NCBI GenBank assembly: GCA_018398585.1
Contig: JAGTTD010000001.1
Location: 32,067,438 to 32,131,437 of the forward strand
DNA length: 64,000 bases
From: Simmondsia chinensis
Lineage: Eukaryota; Streptophyta; Magnoliopsida; Caryophyllales; Simmondsiaceae
Reading direction: 5' to 3'
Shown here: positions 58,172 through 64,000 of the stretch, in pieces
How the letters are laid out: the number at the start of each line of letters is the position of its first letter
Numbering within the stretch: the first letter of the stretch is position 1
Translations under genes and position numbers: made by a program
Notes under the pieces: generated by a model
What the model saw: the letters and a program-made list of their open reading frames with translations, nothing else
The model's database searches: none
What the model was told of the DNA's origin: nothing

Positions 58172-58493
58172 GTTGAGAGTGGAGACAAGAATGGAGGAGA
58201 AAGCATTGGAAGACGAATGTGCAAGGATACAGGAGAGTGTAGCAGCACCACCAATTATGCACATAATAAGATCGGGCTGGCAACAAGCTGGGGAACTCGG
58301 GGAGGTGAATGAGGCAATGGAGACCCTAAGGGCAGCGTTGGAGGCAATAGTGGAAAACGCTGACTCCTTGAGGAGGACAACAGCAGCCAAGGTGGTGGAA
58401 ATATTAAGACCGCTTCAAAGCCTAAGGTTCTTAGTTGCCGCAACACGACTACAACACAACATGAGGTCTTGGGGACTTCAAAGAATTGGCTGA
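58172..58493 (+). CDS. DOGL: DOG1-like protein, exon 2 (residues 126-232)
   Basis: Encodes the C-terminal half of the DOG1-like protein. Its first base completes the Arg codon opened by exon 1. The next residues (LRVETRMEEKALEDECARIQES) form the second conserved block of the DOG1 region, directly continuing the exon 1 end LAQSQQIDR. VEILRPLQSLRFLVAATRLQ and the WGLQR end are also typical. The stop TGA is at 58491-58493. Total protein is 232 residues, within the usual DOG1-like size, and nothing is missing at the junction. AATAAA at 58495-58500 is too close to the stop to be the likely poly(A) signal. It has no recognisable start of its own, which argues against an independent gene. Confidence 0.88.
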
Positions 58494-59215
58494 AAATAAA
58501 GAGGCACTTAAATCATTGCAGTAACATATTATATCCCTTGTTTACGAAAATGGTAGCTTGGGTGAATTATGAGTTTTAACATTGGAATTCGGCATTATCA
58601 ATGGCATTGATTCAGAGTCTCAGGCTTAGGGTGCGATTTTTGAATGTTTCATGCATAACAAGGGACGAACCGCGGCTAATATACCTTCGAAAATATGAGG
58701 TCTCAACAATGCTACCGTTTTCCTCTTGGAGTATATATACATATATTGTTGTAAATAAATGTATTATGTCCTTATATATATATATACACACACACACACA
58801 AATATTCATTAGTAAGCTTTGATCTGATGAGCAAAATATTTTATATTGTACTTGAGTAAAATATTTCATATTTCCTTTCTGTTATATGTTTATCTGCGTG
58901 TTGGCTCATGCTTAGCTCTTTCGAGTGTGTGTATTTTTGTTTCCCAAATTATGACATTAATTATCGAGAAAAAGGTTGAAATCTTACTTCAAGGTGGGTA
59001 TGTTTTTAACTCTAAGGAACTTAGATTAATTAATTGATTGATTATTTTATCAAAAGGAGGTTAATAAGTATCATAACGAACATAATTTGTAAGAAACATT
59101 TAATTTAAACTGATCGTATTTTATTATTTTTCTGTTTAAAAGTTCAGTCTTACACATGCCAAGAAAATATACCTAGAAGTAGCCATGTGTTCTTATTTTC
59201 TTTTGATCAAGGAAA
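58494..59215. other. 3' flank of the DOG1-like gene; no other gene seen
   Basis: AT-rich, with a (TA)n(CA)n microsatellite at 58772-58801. The poly(A) site was not determined. Confidence 0.5.
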
Positions 59216-59405
59216 GACTGAGTTATTGAACTTCAGGACCGACCCCTTAAGAGAGGAAATATGAGGGCCTCTGGTCTCGACATGGAGAGGAGAGCATGAG
59301 AGGGAGCATGATCCTCTATAGTAACCCCTGCACTCTCATAACCTTTACTAGCTAGCCAATTAGCCTGCCTGTTAGCTTCTCTAAAAATATGAGAAAAGGA
59401 TTTAT
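59216..59405 (-). pseudogene. LINE RNase H-like fragment
   Basis: Minus strand reads FSHIFREANRQANWLASKG and EDHAPSHALLSM, matching the HIFREAN...ADWLA pattern of plant LINE RNase H-like domains. It abuts a copia-type zinc knuckle. Confidence 0.65.
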
Positions 59406-59540
59406 CCATTCTTTCTTTTTGTCTTTCTTTTTGAGTTTGTTGAAGAACTTCTTATTTTTTGGCTTGGGACAATCTCTTTTAAGATGTCCGACTTCTCCAC
59501 ACTCATAGCAAGTTGGTTCATCTTTAGAGGAAGATGAACC
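59406..59540 (-). pseudogene. Gag-type zinc knuckle fragment (copia-like)
   Basis: Minus strand reads [14 protein letters not shown] followed by Lys-rich sequence, a CCHC knuckle of plant copia gag. It is joined without a gap to a gypsy integrase at about 59541, in a different frame. Confidence 0.7.
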
Positions 59541-61803
59541 CTTTTAGAGAATCTATCGACCACTACTAGAATTGCGTTATGGCCATGAAATGTCTTAGGT
59601 AACCCTAGAACGAAATCCATGCTAATGGTCTTTCCAGGGTTCGTGAGGGATAGGAAGCAGGGAATAAAGGCCAGTATTACGCTTTCTCACCTTAACCAAC
59701 TGACATGTACGACATTGAGACATAATCTTAGCACAATCTCGCTTAAATGAAGGCCAATAAAATCTATCAGAAATGAGGGAGCTGGTTTTGTCTTTTCCTA
59801 GATGACCACCTAGCCCACCAACATGCATCTCCCAAATAAGGAACTCCCGAAATGAAGTGCAGGGACTGTAAAGTCTAGATCCCTGAAACAAATAACCATC
59901 ATGAATGACGAAATCAACATGGTCTCGATGATTGCCGTCCATTATCTCTGTAACTATGACTCTAAAATCAGGGCAAGAAGGGTATTTCATCTTTTATTAT
60001 GTCAAAACTTGGGACTTCTGCCTTCATCACATGAAGGCTAATACATGACTAAGTGGATTAGCTACCCCGTTTTCTTCTCCAGATTTATGCCTAAGGACAA
60101 ATAAGTACTCATTGATAAACTTAATCCAACACGCATGCTTAAGGTTTAACTTAGGTTGGAACATAAGAAACTTTAGAGACAAATGATCACTAAACAAGAC
60201 AAAGTCCATAGGTAATAAATAATATCTCCAATGATGAAGACATTGAACCATCGCATAAAATTCTTTCTCGTAGGTGTCGTATAGTCTTTGCCTAGACTCA
60301 TTCAATTTCTCGCTAAAAAAAGCAATGGGATGTCCTTCTTGACTCAACACACCCCCAATTCCAACCCCAGAAGCGTCACAGGAAACCTCAAAAACTTTAC
60401 CAGAATTAGGGTGCTGAAGGAGTGGGGCACTACACATCTTTTGTTTAATTTCCTCAAAAGCCTTAATAGGAGCACGAGTCCATTTATGGTCTCCTTTGTT
60501 AAGAAATTCTGTGATGGGAGCCATGATAGAACTAAAATTTTGAATAAACTTCCTATAAAAAGAAGCTAGACCATGAAAACTTCTAATCTCGGAAATCGTC
60601 TTGGGTTCAGGCCACTCCTTAATAGCTTTAACCTTTTCAAGATCAACAGAAATACCATGAGAGAAAACAACAAAACCTAGGAATAGGACTTCTTATTGTA
60701 AGAAAATACACTTCTTTAAGTTAGCAAAAAGCTTGGCTTCCCTAAGTGCAGTAAATAGAAGGCTAAGATGGTAAAGGTGGTCCTCATGGGATTCGCTAAA
60801 AACCAAAATGTAATCAAAATACACCACAAGAAACTTTCCAATAAAGGATTGCAAAGTATGTGTCATGAGTCGCATGAAAGTGCTGGGGGCATTTGACAAT
60901 CCAAAAGGCATAACCAACCATTCAAACAAACCATCTTGAGTCTTAAAAGTAGTTTTCCATTCATATCCTGGCCTAATACAAACTTGATGGTACCCACTCC
61001 TTAAATTAAGTTTTGAAAACCAACAAGAACTAGCTAAAAGTTCAAGCATGTGCTCAAGTCTAGGGATAGGAAAGCGATATTTGACGGTGATTTTGTTAAT
61101 GGCTTGACTATCAAAACACACCCTCATGAAACTGTCTTTCTTAGGTGTAAGAAGTGCTGGAACTGCATAAGGACTCATGCTATGCCAAACAAAACCGTTA
61201 GTAGTCAAACTATCAACCTGTCGACTAATCTTAGCACACTCTATTGGGTTCATCCTACAATGTGGAAGGTTAGGCACTGGAGATCCGGGAATAAAATCTA
61301 TGGCATGTTGAATATCCCTAAGGGGTTGGTAACTCATCAAGTAAGTCCTCAGGAAGGACATCTTGAAAATCTCCTAGCAAAACACTTAGTTCAGGTGGAG
61401 CTAAAGGATGGGAAGGAATTAAAGGGGTCTCTTTAGCCACAATAGCCAAGTAAAAACCATTTTCCTCACAAGTTTCCTTGAAAGTGGACTGGTGTACTAA
61501 GTGTAGACAACTCTTTCCTGAAGTTGGGGAAGAAGGAGAGTTCATCTTAGAAGAAAAATCGGAAGGGTTGGAAGGTTTCAAGGTGATGACCTTACCCTTG
61601 TGCCTAAAGGAATAAGTGTTCTCTCGACCATGGTTAATCACATCACAATCAAATAGCCATGGACGCCCTAGAAGTATGTGGGCCACATCCATCGGTACAA
61701 TGTCACAAAAAATGCTATTCTCATAGCCTCCTAGGCGAATGGGAACTCGACATCTCTGGGTAACTGGGAGGCTTGTTTTGTTAACCCAAGAAACCTGAAA
61801 GGG
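59541..61803 (-). pseudogene. pol: gypsy pol: protease end, RT, RNase H, integrase start
   Basis: Protease tail with DVAHILLGRPW (61690). RT at 60693-61361: [62 protein letters not shown] and [16 protein letters not shown]. The active-site motif reads YFDY instead of YFDD: the second Asp is Tyr (codon 60810-60812). RNase H at 60027-60524 has FEVSCDASGVGIGGVLSQ and YDTYEKEFYAMVQCL. The integrase zinc region (HVGGLGGHLGKDKT ... CRTC) lies at 59622-59990, and [20 protein letters not shown] at 59560-59620. Frameshifts lie near 61320, 60690 and 60000. Confidence 0.9.
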
Positions 61804-63356
61804 TCATGGATGTGGCTCAAGCTCAAGGTTCAAACAATTTAAAGGGTCTTTGGAAATGATATTCATGCAACTACCACCATCAATAACAAGTTTAGCAGAT
61901 CGCAGGCCGCTCCTAATGATAGTGTGAAAAATTGAAGTGCATTTCCAAGAGTCATCTTTGGTTGCATTTGTCAAGACACATCTAACCACATTCACTCTCT
62001 CTATGGAATCATCTAAAGTTAGGTCATTCTCATTCTCATCCCCATAATATGGCTCAGCTTCAACAATTTGTTCTTCTTCTAGGTTTGGTTGGTCGCTCTC
62101 TTGATTTATGATAAGATTACAATAAGGACATTGTGAAGCAATGTGGCCGATTTGTTGACAATGGAAACACTTAATAGAGGAAGAGCCAGAAGAGCGGAAA
62201 GTACTAGTTGTCCCACCAGAACGAGACATAGGGCCACTAGGATGTGTAGGATTAGGGGTGGAAGATCCTACAGTATGGGACCCAATAATAGAGGACTCTT
62301 TTCCCTTAAAAGGGGCATAGGATGAGGACTGATATGATCGCAAATTACTCCCCGAATTGGTCGAATGACGAGTAGATGGAGCTTTAGAATATTTTTCAAC
62401 CTCAAGGGCCTTTTGGTGAGCCTCCTCTAAGGTTGTAGGGGCATAAAGACTAACTTCTCTCTTACTATCTAGGTTAAGGCCATTTACGAACCTAGTCAAT
62501 GTCATAATTGGGTCCTCATCTATGCCACACCTAAGCGAAACTTCCTCAAAACGATCCATATACTGAGTGGCACTAAGAGGTGACTGCCTTATGTTGAGCA
62601 TTTGATCTACGAGTTGGGTCCTATGGAAGCTAGGTATGTACTTTTCTTTTAAATTTTGCTTTCATGACCTCCCCTTAATTAATAGGGGACTCACAAAGTC
62701 TCTCAATGTTACGCATAACAGTTTGCTAGTATTTCTTCGCAAAACCTACTAGTTTCATCCTAGTGAAACGGACTCGCTCTATATCATTCATATCGTACCA
62801 ATCAAAATAGTCTGCCTTGGAGTTAAACCAATCAGAAAAGACTATAGGGTCCAACTTCCCATCAATTGTGGGAACATCCACCTTGACTCTCTTAGTGATG
62901 TCAACACTATCCTCACGACCACGTCGTGGAGAAAGAGAACCTCTTTCATGTACGTCATTCCGAGGTCTAAATTGACTATCCTTAGGACGATCATAGTCAT
63001 GGTACCTAGGGTCAGGTCTAGGGTTATTCCAAGAATGGTGAGAGTTGTTAGAGTTATCTGGACCTAGGTTGGACGAAACAAATTGGCCATGTGTAGACTC
63101 GAAAGATCGAGGAAATGTAGAGTTCTTGTTTTGGGGGCGCATCAACATTATTACTCAGCAGATTTTTATTCTTATGCGGCAAAGTAAGAGTATCAATAAT
63201 TTGTGCTCTAGTGCGAGCGTTTTCAGATCCTTGATGTTCAACAGTTTCTCTTAGTGTGCACAAGCTTTGTTTAAGTTCATGAAAGTCATTGGGTGACACA
63301 AATTCTTCATGTAAAGCAGACTCAACTTGTTTATCATGATTCCTAGACTGGCCCAT
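61804..63356 (-). pseudogene. gag: gypsy gag and protease start
   Basis: ATG at 63356 (MGQSRNHDKQVESAL). A frame change near 63150 leads to an Asn/Pro/Arg-rich segment, then the gag core (VPTIDGKLDPIVFSDWFNS), and after another break QYMDRFEEVSLRCG at 62601-62500. An intact knuckle CFHCQQIGHIASQCP lies near 62110-62170. The protease motif VIDGGSCMNIIS is at about 61860-61900. Plant gypsy elements of this type commonly use DGGS. Two frame breaks make it non-functional. Confidence 0.88.
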
Positions 63357-63982
63357 GGATACGTGCTATCAGTACCGAGGCTAATTAAATTACCACAAGT
63401 ATTTATTAGAAAATAAACTAGCAATTTGAACTTTCAAGTAAAACTTTAGATGTTTAGTGTTGGTTATTGTTTAGGCCGCACACGGAAAATCGCTAAAAGA
63501 AAAGAATTTTTTTAAAGGACCTAGTGAGATTTGTGAACTCCTACCACACAAAAATTAGTAGAAGTTTTCAATGTACAAAACTTATACCTTTTCCACAACT
63601 TTAGAAAGCTTTATATTATTCCCCTCAAGCTTGCAAGGGAACCTTCAAAGTACTCGAGCTATCCTCCTCAAAACATGACAGATGGTGGAGATGAGTCCAT
63701 GGCGCTCGGCCACGGAGGTCAACTGATCTTGACTGCGAAATTCAGGGTTAGGGTTAGGGTTCGAATTTGGGGTTCGAAATTTAGGGTTAGGTTTCGAATC
63801 CGGGGTTCCGAGGGTGGGTGGGTTTTGGTGGTGGGCGAAGGGTGGCGGAGAGCAGGAGGGATTCTAAGGTATTTGCAGCATTGAACTGGGTTTCTTTTCT
63901 TTTCTTTTTTTTCCTCTCTCCTTTTGTTTTCTCTCTCTTTTTTCTTATTGATTGGAAAGCAAGAACAAAATTGGATCGATTT
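63357..63982 (-). other. 5' leader of the gypsy element, with telomere-like repeats
   Basis: Non-coding sequence between primer site and gag. It contains a cluster of (GG)GTTAGG/TTTAGGG-like units on the plus strand at 63744-63795, mixed with GGTTCGAA. Confidence 0.6.
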
Positions 63983-64000
63983 TTGCTTTGATACCAAAAT
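63983..64000 (-). other. Primer-binding site of the gypsy element
   Basis: Minus strand TTTTGGTATCAAAGC at the window edge matches the initiator Met-tRNA primer site. The 5' LTR should follow outside the window. Confidence 0.7.

Larger units (their letters stand above)
59541..63988 (-). mobile_element. Ty3/gypsy element, antisense, 3' part missing
   Basis: Gag, protease, RT, RNase H and an N-terminal integrase piece in gypsy order on the minus strand, with the primer site at the right window edge. The integrase is cut at about 59541, so the C-terminal domain, 3' LTR and target duplication are lost. The 5' LTR would begin beyond base 64000. Confidence 0.9.

Noticed and set aside
19174..58493. 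Exons at 19174 and 58172 as two unrelated gene fragments
   Set aside because: Matching phase, good splice borders, continuous family signature and normal total length make a single split gene far more likely, though transcript proof is lacking.
63744..63795. True telomere or interstitial telomere block
   Set aside because: Only a few degenerate units mixed with other sequence, inside a gypsy leader.

Overview
The window is nuclear DNA of a seed plant, most likely a TE-rich flowering plant. It is AT-rich, dominated by plant Ty1/copia and Ty3/gypsy retrotransposons with initiator-Met-tRNA primer sites, LINE fragments and MITEs. It holds one convincing host gene, of the plant-specific DOG1 family. 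The species cannot be named from sequence alone. Reading was by eye; no alignment or database search was run.

Left flank (1-19173): a decayed copia element (1317-9731) whose RNase H region is split by an inverted solo LTR of its own family (4982-7225). Then follow a LINE 3' fragment, a minus-strand gypsy gag-protease fragment with its LTR, a MULE-like MITE (12776-13307), a second LINE 3' end, a GC-rich tandem-repeat block (15410-17000) and a hairpin (18371-18489).

Host gene (19174-58493, +): exon 1 (19174-19550) and exon 2 (58172-58493) encode the two halves of a 232-residue DOG1-like protein. They share phase, GT/AG borders and an unbroken family signature across the junction. The implied intron is 38,621 bp, of which roughly 33 kb is recognisable transposable element.

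Inside the intron, left to right: a minus copia element (20876-26572); a Helitron-like 3' end (26657); a minus copia fragment (27700-29760); a Harbinger-like MITE (29829-30777); a three-level nest in which a gag-only element III (34769-38071) sits in a copia element II (32104-40447), which sits in a pol-less element I (31717-42835), each with a 5-bp target duplication; a long-TIR MULE-like element (about 43025-44118); a minus copia element IV (44253-53517) whose gag is split by a pol-less LTR element V (48578-52805); a LINE remnant (53523-54760); and a gypsy derivative (56474-58130) whose two LTRs face opposite ways yet is flanked by one 5-bp duplication. That last insertion ends 41 bases before exon 2.

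Right flank (58494-64000): 3' flank of the gene, a LINE/copia/gypsy patchwork junction (59216-59541), and a long minus-strand gypsy gag-pol whose primer-binding site is at the window edge. All TE genes are broken by stops, frameshifts, insertions or lost catalytic residues. The points most worth follow-up are the giant intron, the inverted-LTR element beside the splice acceptor, and the pol-less LTR families.
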